Shown: positions 10,222-21,209 of the stretch, one piece after another
Layout: every line of letters starts with the position of its first letter
Position numbering within the stretch: position 1 is the stretch's first letter
From: Xestospongia muta
Taxonomy: Eukaryota; Porifera; Demospongiae; Haplosclerida; Petrosiidae
NCBI GenBank assembly: GCA_963693285.1
Contig: OY848921.1
Coordinates: 868,001 to 932,000 of the forward strand
Reading direction: 5' to 3'
Length of the DNA: 64,000 nucleotides
Program-made: the position numbers and the translations under genes
The notes under the pieces: model-generated
Database searches by the model: none
What the model saw: only the letters and a program-made list of their open reading frames with translations
What the model was told of the DNA's origin: nothing

Positions 10222-12687
10222 ATGGCAGATGTAATGCAAGAATTATGCGACTATGAAAAGAGGAGACTAGAGAATATTAAAGAGAATATTGAGCTCATGA
10301 AAACTTTAGGTAAAATACTATTGCAAAAAAATAAAAGTCATAAAGATTGTGTAGGTTTAGATGTTAAATCTCAAAACAAGAGTAGAGTTAGAAAAAAGAG
10401 AAGGAGACAATATAGTAATTGTAGTAATAGTAGCAGTGATAGTGGAGATGAATGGATACCTGCTCTAGAGACTTGTGTGGTGAAAAGACCAAATGATGTC
10501 ACGAGAGGTAATAAACTTGTAAATTGAATATGGACACCATTCTTATTTGTTTAATTCCAGTAGTTGAGAGTGCAGTGAGAGTTCCTCTGTGTGATATAAC
10601 AAAACATGTGGTTAGTATTTGATGTTACTGTAATGTTGGTCTATCCTCTTAATGTTAGGATTACCAACTTACAAGAGTCCTAAAGCAACATAAACCACAG
10701 CAGAAGAAATATTACCAATCTGTAGTCAATAGAAAGTCTATTTTAGTTAGTGATGCCTCTAAACTTCCCGACTGGTTGCTTAGCGGCAGTGATGATGAAG
10801 ATTTCCATGGTTTTCCATTATCAATGGTAGAGGGGGAGGAGCCTTCATTTGAGAGCCTTGATTGCAGGTTGTCTAATGAGTTTTTTGAGTTATTTGGAGA
10901 TGATGATGAAAAATATGAAAACTTTGAAGGATTTGATATTGAAGATGTGTAAGTTAGATTATATCAGTATCGCTGATTTGTTTTCTTAATATAGTGGTGA
11001 TATACCTCAGTGTCCAGTTAGTGAACGATATCCTAAGAGATTAAGTCACCAAAAAGAATACAAAGAAGATGAACTATCTGATGAAGATGAATATCTCTGT
11101 AAGTTCAGTATCAGTATGGTCAGTTCTACAACTTTCATTATTAGTTTGTGAGGACTGTGAGGAGATTTATAATGGTGACTGTCCTGTTCATGGACCCTTA
11201 CTAACTCTAGATACTTCTAGTGGTCATGATGAAGCATCTCTACAATATACTACTGTATTTGTTCCAGCTGAATTAACTGTTAAACCTTCTAAGATACCCA
11301 ATGGTGGTCTGGGTGTTTTTGCTACACAATTTATACCTCGTGGAGTTAGATTTGGTCCTTATGAAGGAAGGAGAGTATTAAAAGAAGAGCTCACTGAAGG
11401 AGAAGATACTAGCTACATGTGGGAGGTATTGTAATGAAATAATAAAAAGTATTAATTATTTTAATTTATTCAGGTGAAGTGTTTTGGAGAGAGGTCATAT
11501 TATATTGATGGTCGATCAGATAAACAAAGTAATTGGTTACGATTTGTTAACTGTGCTCACATTGAAAATGAACAGAATTTAGTAGCTTTTCAGTATCATG
11601 GTAACATCTATTATCGCTCATTCAAACATATCTATCCTGGTAATGAACTCTATGTATGGTATGGTGAAGAATATGCAAGAGAACTTGGGATCACAGCTAG
11701 TTTTGAAAAAGGTAGGGTAATTCTTTTGTCAGAAATAAAATTTACTATCTATTTTTAGATGATTGTCAACTTTATAATTGCAAAAATTGTGGAAGTAGTT
11801 TTGTTTTGAAATCAAATTTTGATTTGCATCTTCGACATAATCCTAATTGTCTTGCTGCTAATCCTCAATGTTTTACTTGTCGAAAATGTCAAGAAAGTTT
11901 TTGTGAATTGTATCAGTTACAAGACCACATTCGTAAACATGAGCAACTTGATGTAAAAGGAAGACATTGTATAAGAGAGCCCATTTCCAATGATAAACTG
12001 TTAGTTGGAAATCCAGATAATATGTGTGATTATTGTGGAAAGAAACTTTCTTGTCAGTCATCATTGAGGACTCATCTTCGTATACACACTGGTGATAATA
12101 AACCTTACCAATGTCAGTACTGTGGAAAACAATTTAATCAAAGCAGTAATCTTCAAATTCATCTTCATATACACACTGGTGATAAACCTTACCACTGTCA
12201 GTACTGTGGAAAAGGATTTAGTCGTAATGATCATCTCCAAACTCATCTTCGTATACACACTGGTGATAAACCTTACCAATGTCAGTACTGTGGCAAAGGA
12301 TTTAGTCAGAATGGTAATCTCCAAACTCATCTTCGTATACACACTGGTGATAAACCTTACCAATGTCAGTACTGTGGAAAAGGATTTAGTCGTAATGATC
12401 ATCTCCAAACTCATCTTCGTATACACACTGGTGATAAACCTTACCAATGTCAGTACTGTGGAAAAGGATTTAGTGTTAATAGTAGTCTCCAAACTCATCT
12501 TCGTATACACACTGGTGATAAACCTTACCAATGTCAGTACTGTGGAAAAGGATTTAGTCGTAATCATCATCTCCAAACTCATCTTCGTATACACACTGGT
12601 GATAAACCTTACCAATGTCAGTACTGTGGAAAAGGATTTAGTGTTAATAGTAGTCTCCAACATCATCTTCGTATTCATCTAAAATAA
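10222..12687 (+). CDS. PRDM9-like: PRDM9-like histone methyltransferase, copy C (8 fingers in the main array)
   Basis: Probably the least reduced copy. Exons by eye: 10222-10309, 10355-10507, 10561-10610, 10659-10948, 10995-11098, 11145-11425, 11474-11711, 11759-12687. All phases agree and give 710 residues. Order: half KRAB-A-like motif (CDYEKRRLENIKENIEL..LG), basic stretch plus DSGDEW, acidic region with FGDDD, SSXRD-like YPKRLSHQKEYKEDE, then YLFCEDCEE...CPVHGP zinc knuckle (human PRDM9 has YLYCEMCQ...CAAHGP), SET with [30 protein letters not shown] and YVWYGEEY, then fingers. The exon 10561-10610 and about 40 residues within the next exon are absent from A and B. The linker after the first array finger has one extra residue (TGDNKP). 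The stop is only 74 bp before the next ATG. An alternative reading is another PRDM with KRAB, but the joint order points to PRDM9. Confidence 0.92.
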
Positions 12688-12728
12688 TTAATTATTTTTG
12701 TTAATCATTATTCATTACACTTTATTAA

Positions 12729-12742
12729 GTTACCATAGCAAC
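12729..12742. promoter_or_regulatory. RFX-type X-box before the cadherin-like/TPR gene
   Basis: GTTACCATAGCAAC fits the RFX X-box consensus (GYTRCC, short spacer, RGYAAC) with no mismatch. It ends 19 bp before the ATG at 12762. The same position in the three relics holds GTTACCATAGTAAC, also a fit. X-boxes near the start are typical of ciliary genes in animals. Use in this organism is inferred. Confidence 0.6.
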
Positions 12743-12761
12743 AACATTATACAAGCGAGCG

Positions 12762-15700
12762 ATGGACAATGCAGATCTAGAGAAGCTAAAAGTAGCTCCA
12801 GGGCGGTTAGTTCCAAAGTTCCAAAGTATCGTAACAGAATATAGTGTCACTGTAGCTAGTGGAATAAGTGAAGTCAAGTTAACACCTCTAACCAGTGATA
12901 GTGGCGCTTCTTATACAATTAAAGTAGGTGTATATTGTTTCTAGCTAGACTTTTGAAGTCTTACTAATTCTAGGGAGATGCCACAAGTAAAACAGTTCAG
13001 TTAATTGAAGGTACTACATCAGTATTAGAAATTGTTGTCACTGCTGAAGATGGTCACTCAACTAAAACTTACACAATATCTATACGACGTTTATCACCTA
13101 GTGATGCTTGCCTATCTCAACTAGATGTATCGGCTGGCTCTCTCCAACCACTCTTCTCTCCATCCACATTAGTCTATTACTGTGATCTCCCTTCAAACCT
13201 AACATCACTAACATTACATACTAAAACTGAAGACTCAGGAATGAAAACTACCCTCAAAGATGGCTCCCCAGTAGGTACTGTCACACTAGCTGCTGGACTA
13301 ACAATAATAAAAATTGTTGTGACATCAGTTAATGGTAGTGTAACTACGACATATACAATTAATGCTATCAGATTACAATGTCCATATCCTGTTATATTAA
13401 AAAATACACAAGATCGGCAGTTCATATGTACTGCATGTACCAGTATTGTACATTGTCCTTGTAAAATAAAGAACTCCACTGAGGGGATCTATTGTCAGAA
13501 GTGTCTACTGGAGTTGTCAAGGATAAACAAAGCTGATCCACTTAGCGGTGGTATTTTAGGAGAAGGGTGGATGATCATCAATCATGATTTAGATGTTCAG
13601 CTCTCGTCACAAGATGCTATTTGTGTCACTCCATTTGGAAAGATAGAAACCAAAATAGGAGAGATATCAGCACTGGTAGCACAGAAAAAGAAAATAGTCG
13701 AGGTATCCAATTGTTCACTATACTACAAAGAATTAATGTTAATAATAATAGGTTACTGATTCATGCACTGACTGCAGTAAGAAGGTACCCTCAGGTCTCC
13801 TTGACGCACACAAACATTTAAGCTGTTCCTCTAAACTTTCTGAACCTCTTCCAAAAACTGAAGTATGAATTATACAATTGATTGAAATTAATTCATATCT
13901 TTTAGGTGAAGGAGTTACATTGGCAGAAAAGATATGTTGATGATTCTCTACCTTCAAACTTGGACACTGTATTGAAAATGGCAAAGGAATGGGAACAGAA
14001 ATATATTACATTATTGAGAACACAAGGTTAGCAAAACAATTAACAAATAATTCTATAACTTACCATGTAGACTCAACTCACTCCAGTTCAGCTGATATAC
14101 TAGAACTTCTCTCAAAAGCTGCCTCATGCTATGCTACAGCAATACACATAACATCAAAAGATATTAATGGACATATTGGACTAGGTCTTGCAATGGAGGA
14201 ACTGTTCTATATTGAAGATCTATATGGACACAAACCAACAGAGGTACATTACAATAATACTGTATTATTACAAATACTGGTCTGTAGTCTAGAGATGGAG
14301 ATGATGATGAGACTGAAGCAGAGAGAACGTCAAAAGAGGAAGAGTTTTTAGCTATCTGCGAGCTTCATGGTGTCCCTGCTACTGCTAACTTAGCACTACA
14401 ATTAAAGGCAGTAGAAGCAGAATATTTGTCATTGAAAGAGGCAGGACAGTCACATCGATCAGAACAAGTGCAGAAACTTTATCAGTGGAAATCTAAGAAA
14501 GCATTACAAGTAAGTATACCACACACTAATACATAATACATCTATTTTTCTTTAAAGGCTACCAAAGGATCATATGCTGTTGAGTCCGAGAGTCCACTAT
14601 ACAAGGCCAAAGTCAAGTTTGAACATGCTGTTAGCCTGAATCCCTCAGATCACACAGCATGTTATCATCTTGGTCGACTATCTTTATTATTAGGAGAATT
14701 TGCTGTGGCTGAAAAATGCCTAAAAGTTGCTGCCAGTATTAAACCCACTCATGCAGAAACTCTCCTATGTCTCGGCCAAGCTGTAGCTCAAAGCAATCCA
14801 TCCCAGGCTAAAAGACTGCTAGAATATGGTATAGGAGTGTATCTCTCTCACAGAGAAGAGATAGCTGAAGGTATAAAGCTACCATCAGAAGAATTACTTC
14901 ATGGAGTTAATTTCTGGAGACCTACTAATACACTGATAGTAAGTAAAACAAAGGGACAAATCAAATTTAGATAATATATACTTTTAATAGGGAGAGAGTC
15001 TGTTAACACTAGCTACTTTAGGAGGACATACCTTCCTAGATCCTCATTCTTGTTTTCTCCTTGCTGCTCGACTGTTCTCTGCAACACCTGGTTTGCTAAA
15101 AGGCTCAACAGTTCAACAATTATTGTGGATAATGCTTCGAGGAAGAGCAGGATTACTGGAGAGATCTCTGAAGGAGAAAGTGTCTTATGCTAGCACACTT
15201 TGTCGGCAAATCTCTGCATTGATAACTCACTGTCAATTACCACCCACAGAACAACTAAGAGAGACACAAATGAAGGTAATATACTTATATTATATGAACA
15301 TTTCATTTTCATATCACTATATCCTAGGTATTTGAAAATGGAGTAGTTCTTCAACCAACAAGTACCTTGGCTCTTACACACCTTGGTAATGGCCAACTAC
15401 AACAATTTGAGGCGACGGGAGATAAGTTATGGCTGACTTTAGCAGAGCAAACATTTAGGGCTAGCCTGGGTTGTGAAGGTAAAGCAGTAGATAGTAGTGA
15501 GCCGCCATCACAATTAACACAACAAGAATGGTGGAAGAAGAGAAACGCTGTTCCTCCTACCACAACGGAAACCAAACCTTCAACTGGAGCTACACCAGCT
15601 AAACCATCACCTACTGGTAAACAACCCCCTAATAAAGGTTCAGTTACCCAGCCAACATCTCGCAGTAAACCACAAGTAGCACCTTTGAAATCTCAACCTG

Positions 15701-16443
15701 TAGCAGGGAAAGGACGACAAACAGGTCCAGCAAGTAAACCAGCTCCTGTAACAGGTCGTGGGAGAGGTGGAGTTGCTCCCTCTACAAGTAAAGTACAACC
15801 TGGAACAGGTCGTGGGAAAACTGTAGCAACACTTGGAGAATTAAAAGCTGGTCAAAAAGGAACTGCTACTCAAGCCAAACCAGATACTACTAAAACAGTA
15901 GAGAAAGCTCCTGAAACAGATGAGGTCCAGTCATCTGCTTCATCAGCACCCACTACATCAATTAAACTCAATGAGACAACTTATCTTCCTAGGTTAGGGC
16001 TTGCACGTACTTTAGCGAAACAAGAAGGCAAAGCAAGTGATGAGTGCATTACATTATATCGAGATGTAATCAAAATGGCTCCTAATGTTCATGATGCATA
16101 TATAGAACTAGGAGAACTATTAGCTAAATCAGATCCAGTTGGAGCAGTTGAAGTCTATAGCCAATTTCCTTTTGCAGATCCGCCTTCTTTTGATGATGCT
16201 TACCTTCATGGTGAGATAGTTCGCCTGTTAATGTCAAGTGCTTCTTATGATGATCCTAAACTAGCTACTAGTATGATAGCAATGGGTCGTGCATTAGGTA
16301 TTGGTGTGCTGGACAGACATGTCAGTACTTTAGAAGCTAAGTTTAAAAGTAATGTTTTAAAGAAGGTATATGCCGGGGTCCATGGTAAACCGGTAGATGA
16401 TCCTGATTTACAGGCTTTCTTTAAATTTAAATGCTGGACATAG
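12762..16443 (+). CDS. Cadherin-like beta-sandwich and TPR protein, possible ciliary protein
   Basis: I do not know a gene name for this. Nine exons or so; the first are 12762-12923, 12974-13702 and 13752-13862, and the last is about 15329-16443. Total is about 1,090 residues. The N-terminus has two repeats of the cadherin-like beta-sandwich type (LEKLKVAPGRLVPKF...YSVTV and LSQLDVSAGSLQPLF...YYCDL). A Cys-rich stretch follows (CTACTSIVHCPC, CQKC), then an acidic-hydrophobic segment, then a second Cys/His cluster (CTDCSKK...HKHLSC). The middle has TPR-like helices (YKAKVKFEHAVSLNPSDHTACYHLGRLSLL...AEKCLKVAASIKPTHAETLLCLG). A low-complexity Pro/Thr/Lys linker (residues from about 15560-15960) separates these from a final helical block with another TPR-like pair (YRDVIKMAPNVHDAYIELGELL). 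No signal peptide is seen, so it is probably intracellular. The X-box upstream hints at a ciliary role. Its 5' end was copied into the PRDM9-like array. Confidence 0.75.
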
Positions 16444-16663
16444 AACAGAACAAAAAGAGAATAAATATATATATTGTTAATTGTACAGATTAGAAACAAA
16501 ACATATTTGTAGATTTTAAATTCTATTTTATAATAGTAGCACTCCTTTGTCTTTATTATGTTGGTTACATGCCATATTCTTCTAAAATAGATCGATATTT
16601 CTTTCATTAGAAAAGTTTTGTAGAATTATTCCAAACTCTTATCATTTTAAAGATGTCGATATT

Positions 16664-17082
16664 TTATTGATCCTGTTCATCAGCTAATATATTTTCCATC
16701 ATCAGATCTAACTCTGTTTTAAACTCATCCTCTTTCTCCTGTTCACTGAATGAAGTTTCTGAGAGAGACATAATTAGGCCATTAACAAATTACTTACCAG
16801 ACTGCTCTTCAGGAGGTGTCTCCACAATCTCTTCTTTCTCTTTCAATTCTGGTACACTTCTTTTAACCGTTAACAAGTCTGGATCACAAGCTCCAACTGG
16901 ATATGGACACTAATCATTTAAAAGCAATAAAACTGTCTCCTTATAATGCTATACCTAACCTGAGGATCACTGCACATGTAAATAGCTTCGTCTTCGTTGA
17001 TCTGGTACAACTTTAGTACATTATGTAATCCTTTAGATAAGCAGAGAGGACAAGTTGACTTGTTGCCTTTCACTGCTGACAT
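16664..17082 (-). CDS. Small zinc-ribbon protein like the USPL1 N-terminus
   Basis: Three exons on the minus strand (17082-16960, 16909-16798, 16758-16664) give 109 residues. The ATG at 17082 is chosen because the frame upstream lacks another ATG. Near the N-terminus is CPLC(x)nLKLYQINEDEAIYMCSDPQCPYPVG, a four-Cys ribbon that resembles the N-terminal zinc domain of human USPL1, a SUMO isopeptidase (CPAC...LKTYRI...IFLCEDLQCIYPLGS as I recall it). The remaining 65 residues are mostly acidic, and no peptidase domain follows. The role is unknown. It could be a stand-alone relative of that domain. It shares a 68-bp divergent promoter with NUP88 and converges on the TPR gene, 220 bp away. Confidence 0.7.
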
Positions 17083-17150
17083 ATCAGCAGCCCCACCCAC
17101 TTTTCATGTGGAAGTATTCTTATTAATGTCGCAAGATTTTCAAAAGCATC
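17083..17150. promoter_or_regulatory. Divergent promoter, USPL1-like / NUP88
   Basis: Only 68 bp separate the two start codons, so both promoters and 5' leaders overlap. A CCCCACCCAC box at about 17090-17099 is a KLF/Sp-like site. No TATA box is clear. Confidence 0.65.
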
Positions 17151-19738
17151 ATGTCTGTAGCTAGTTCAGAAGTTTGGCAGGAAGCCTCGTGGATAAACGC
17201 ATTACCATATCATCCACTTTTTAAGAATCTATCTGATGAACTACCAAACGAAAATGACACTCCTCTTCTCTGTGAGTCCAGAGGAGATATATTTGTATGG
17301 AACCCTTCTTCTTGGTCGATACTGACTACAAATTTAAAACGTCTCCATGCTCAAAGAGATGAGTCCATGATATATCAAGTTAGTATTAATGTATGTATAA
17401 CTGATATTGGTGCCTTATAGAATCTTCATCCAACAACAACCCCGCCCACTCAACCAACCCGGCTCCTCCCATCATTATCTGGCCATCATCTAGCACTAAT
17501 TGGAAAATGTTATGTTAATATTATCGAGTTAAGACGACAACGAGGACCGTGGGGAGAATTTGGTGGGGGAGTACGTGAAACTGATTGTCGTGTCATTCCT
17601 ATTGGTCAGTCTCTAATTAGAGCCCATTGTTTGACGATACTTCAGACACAATGGCATCCTGAAGATGATAAAATGATAACTGTCTTAACAAGTGATGGAG
17701 TATTACGATTATTTTCAATAATACAACCTTCAATTCCTCAATTGAGCTTATATCTCTCTTTAACCCTGCCTTCTCAATCACATTCGGTTAGACTTGATGA
17801 AGAAGAAGGGCAAATTATATCTTTTACTCTATTAAATGACACTGCCTTTCTCCTACAAGACAAAATGGATTTGCAAACAATATCTCTCAAAGAAGGGGGA
17901 CAACCCTCGTCACCCCTCCCTATGTACCCTTTAGTGGAAGATAATTACAGCGGTAATGGGTGTGGCTTGCTGGTTCTTTCCACCCAACCTCCAGTAATAG
18001 TATTAGGAAGCGAAAATGGTACGATATTACATTGTGTGTTTGTGTCAAGTGGCGGCAACGAGGAAGAAGTTGAGGTATAATATATGATCTATCTATTATA
18101 ATAGGTGTGTTTGGCTATAGAATGGTGATGACGAGGGTATGATCTGTGTCATAGAGAAGATACTACTTCCTGAAAATGAGCTGTCAAAACCCAGATTAAT
18201 ATCTGGTAAAAATATTGGTATATTCCATAATAGTTACTATCTCTTTAATAGATCCATTAATTAGAGATACATACTTTATACAAACTTCTACCAGCATATT
18301 TCATGTTTATATGCCGTGGTTACATATGTTAGAACAATTCTCTCGTGATGGTAAGTTATAACTGAAGTACATCATTCCACCAATGCTCTATGTCTATGAC
18401 AGTGCCCTCATTCACAGCTGATCCTCCTTGTACAGTAACTCAACTATTTCATTGTACAGATGACAAATTGTAAGGAACAATATGATAGACATTGATAGAA
18501 TATATATTCTATTTCTTGTAGCGTGACCGATGCCTTATTGGTATCTGACGGTACATTAGGTGAAGCAGTTATAGCATTGTGCAATGATGGCTCCTGTTGG
18601 ACTATGTCGTCATCAAGGTATATTACAATATCTTAACTCCATATCTTTCCTACATCATACAGACATTTACAACCATTTCCAACAAGTTTCATACAACCTA
18701 ATGAAACAATCTCAGCTCCTGAATATCCTTTGCCTGACGAGTTTGTTGAGCACATTAGAAGTATATTATACCAAGCACAACAAGAACCAGTATCTCCTTT
18801 ACCAAAGTAAGTACAAACTCCACTCGCTTGTTTTTACAAGATATTACAGATCTCATAAACAATCCGTTCAAAAAGATTGCTTTGATTATGTTCAATACTC
18901 AATTCAAGTACTTCGTAAAAGACACTTAATCCCACAAGTGAAGGTCCGTGCTATGCTGACTGGAAGGTAAGTCAGAATAGGATGAGAGCAAGTGAATGGA
19001 TAAATAGAAAATGAATGGATGAATAAATAATGTAGAATGGATGAATAAGAGATGGATAGACAGATGATCAGAGCTATGTAGGGTTAAATTACTTGCTAAA
19101 AAGAGAGAAAGACAAATTGAAGAAGTGATGTCATTAGAAGAGAAGCAAGAGGATATTGACAATGATACCAAGAACCTTCAAAAGCAGTTGTCTACAAGTC
19201 AAGAGAGATGTGTCGAACTCATTAAAAGGTATACACACACATACATACACAGACACACTTTCAACATTACAATTATGATAGAGTGGAAAAAGTTGTGTGT
19301 TTGATATCAAGTACCTCCCCAATATTGTCTGATGCTGAGAAAACAATGGCCAGAGACTTACAGTCGATTCATGAACAATTAAATGGTCTTCATCGTTTAC
19401 TACAAAAGGTACCACACCCACATCTATTATTAATAATGTACACCACACCCACATCTATTAATAATATACACACCCACATATATTATTAATAATGTAGACA
19501 TTTTACTTCCATAGGCTCAAGCTAAAGTCACATTAAGTTTAGGACGAAGTGAAGATACCAACCTAAGTCTTAGTGACGGTCATATGGACACTGTTTTGAA
19601 CACAATTCAAGATGAGTGAGTGTCACAGAACTTTATAAGATTCTCTATTATATCTCTTTTAGTGGAACAAGTATCAAAGAATCATTACAATATGTCAAAC
19701 AACTGGCATTAGTAATGGATATGGCAACAGTGACATAG
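17151..19738 (+). CDS. NUP88: Nucleoporin NUP88
   Basis: NUP88 sits on the cytoplasmic face of the nuclear pore with NUP214 and NUP62, and helps CRM1-dependent export. Exons begin 17151-17378, 17421-18074, 18121-18205, 18252-18350, and continue to the TAG at 19736-19738. Several introns are under 60 nt. The N-terminal half is a beta-propeller-like region: LTSDGVLRLFS parallels human LTSDNVIRIYS, and LPMYPLVEDNYSGNGCGLLV parallels [20 protein letters not shown]. The C-terminal half is coiled coil, with SPILSDAEKTMARDLQSIHE matching human [20 protein letters not shown]. Its total length of roughly 650-700 residues fits the family. It is divergently paired with the USPL1-like gene and ends 112 bp from the convergent BSDC1 stop. 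An alternative 5' acceptor near 18105 would create a stop, so 18120/18121 was chosen. Confidence 0.92.
18982..19065. repeat. Degenerate GATG/AATG microsatellite in a NUP88 intron
   Basis: Repeats of GAATGGAT and GAATAAAT type fill this short intron. The same GGAT-rich motif recurs in introns of the MFS, leishmanolysin-like and GPCR genes of this window. Confidence 0.6.
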
Positions 19739-19850
19739 AAACTAAACATCACTTTATCTAAAATGATATATGTTTTAATTATAATATATTATGTTATAGT
19801 TATAATATGATGTAATAATGATGTAATAACGATGTAATAATAGGTATTCT

Positions 19851-21093
19851 TTAATCGTCCCATTTTTCCCAATCAGAGTCACTGTCTTCTGGTTTGATCT
19901 CTAATGTAAGAGGTGGTGATTCTTTTGTGCGTGTACTAATGTCTTTATCATTCACAGTCTCTGAACCTTCTTCACTAATACACACGAAACTTTCTGAAGA
20001 ATCTGTTTTCACTGAGCTTCGTCCTCTCTCTTGCTCACCTCCTCCCTCTCCCTCACCAGTCTCTTCATCCTCTTCGTCCCAACGTATTAATTGACCCTGA
20101 GAATATACTCGGGCCATAATCTCTGCTCTTTTACTTTCTGCTTTGTCCAAAAGATGTACTCTATAGAAGTAATGATGCCAAAATGATTCATAAGAAACTT
20201 TAGCTGGTACCTAGAGGAAAATAACAACCAATTAAACTTAATATGTTAATTAAAATGGGTGTGGTCCTCTTTAAAGTTTGTTAGATACATTAAGGATGTC
20301 TTCAGTAAACAGTAAAGTTGTTTTTTAAAAAGAAGTTCCTATTGCATTTTTTCAATATTATTTACCAGTTCTGAGTGGAGTTTTCTAATATTGTTTGATT
20401 CAACTAGTAATCGCGATATTTCTTCTTGATATTTTGACAAATCAAAGTTAGCACTCCACTCCAAATAATCACCAGATTGTCCTAATATATGCACATCAAT
20501 TTATCATGATATGTCTGTAGTAAAGATAGCTCACATACCCTCTGGTATAGTACAATATGTAGATGGGTCACTACGAAGTGACTCTAGTTGAGTTTGACTG
20601 CGATCGTAAGTACTACTTGTCATCACATCTGATGAAGGTTGTTGTTGACCTGTATGAGGATAACCCTTTAATAACTTGAGAAACAACGCACACACCTTCA
20701 TTATTAGGTGGTGTTTGAGAACTACCTCCTTTTTCATCAGTAATTTGCTCACCCTAGAAATATAAACCCTGAGTCACAATAATGACATTACCATATTAGG
20801 ACATACAGTTTGAATGTAAGAGCGGACAGTACCAGCTGCTTCAGTGAATGCAGTTGATGTATCTCGTTGTACTGTTGATACAAATTCAGTCAAATCTCTT
20901 TTAGTAGCATTCAAAGCAGATATAGACTGTATAACAGATTGAAAGTTTCTAAGTTCCTTAAACATCTTTAACTAACCTTCTCTTTGGCAACAGTCAACCA
21001 TGATGACCACCACGAACCACTTCTAAAGGAAAGAATGTATTAGAAACAGATAGAAAGGCGGTAAGGGACTTACTCGTTAGAGTTTTCAGCCAT
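19851..21093 (-). CDS. BSDC1: BSD domain-containing protein 1
   Basis: Start ATG at 21093; stop at 19851-19853. The first exons read MAENSN..GSWWSSWLTVAKEK, as in human BSDC1 (GWWRSWLQQSYQAVKEK). KRDLTEFVSTVQRDT matches human KRDLTEFTQVVQHDT, and LESLRSDPSTYC matches LYSLQSDPATYC. The BSD domain lies in the exons at about 20160-20500 (SYESFWHHYFYRVHLLDKAE at its end). The last exon is acidic and ends WEKWDD, parallel to human VEWEDWE. The function of BSDC1 is poorly known; BSD domains occur in TFIIH p62 and in synapse-associated proteins. Some short introns are AT-rich and one, about 20756-20795, lies directly after a CPNM motif. It faces the MFS gene across 116 bp and converges on NUP88. Confidence 0.9.
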
Positions 21094-21209
21094 TAATCAC
21101 TCGATTACTTTATAAATCGCACAGTGAACAAATAAATAATAATGGGCGTGGCTATTCCTTAGCAGTGTCGAGTGAACTATGTCGTGATTTCCAACAGCAA
21201 TTGAGGAGT
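21094..21209. promoter_or_regulatory. Divergent promoter, BSDC1 / MFS transporter
   Basis: There are 116 bp between the two ATG codons. GGGCGTGGCT at about 21144-21153 is a KLF/Sp-like box, comparable to the box in the USPL1-like/NUP88 promoter. TTTATAAAT near 21110 could act as a TATA-like element for BSDC1, but this is unproven. Confidence 0.6.
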
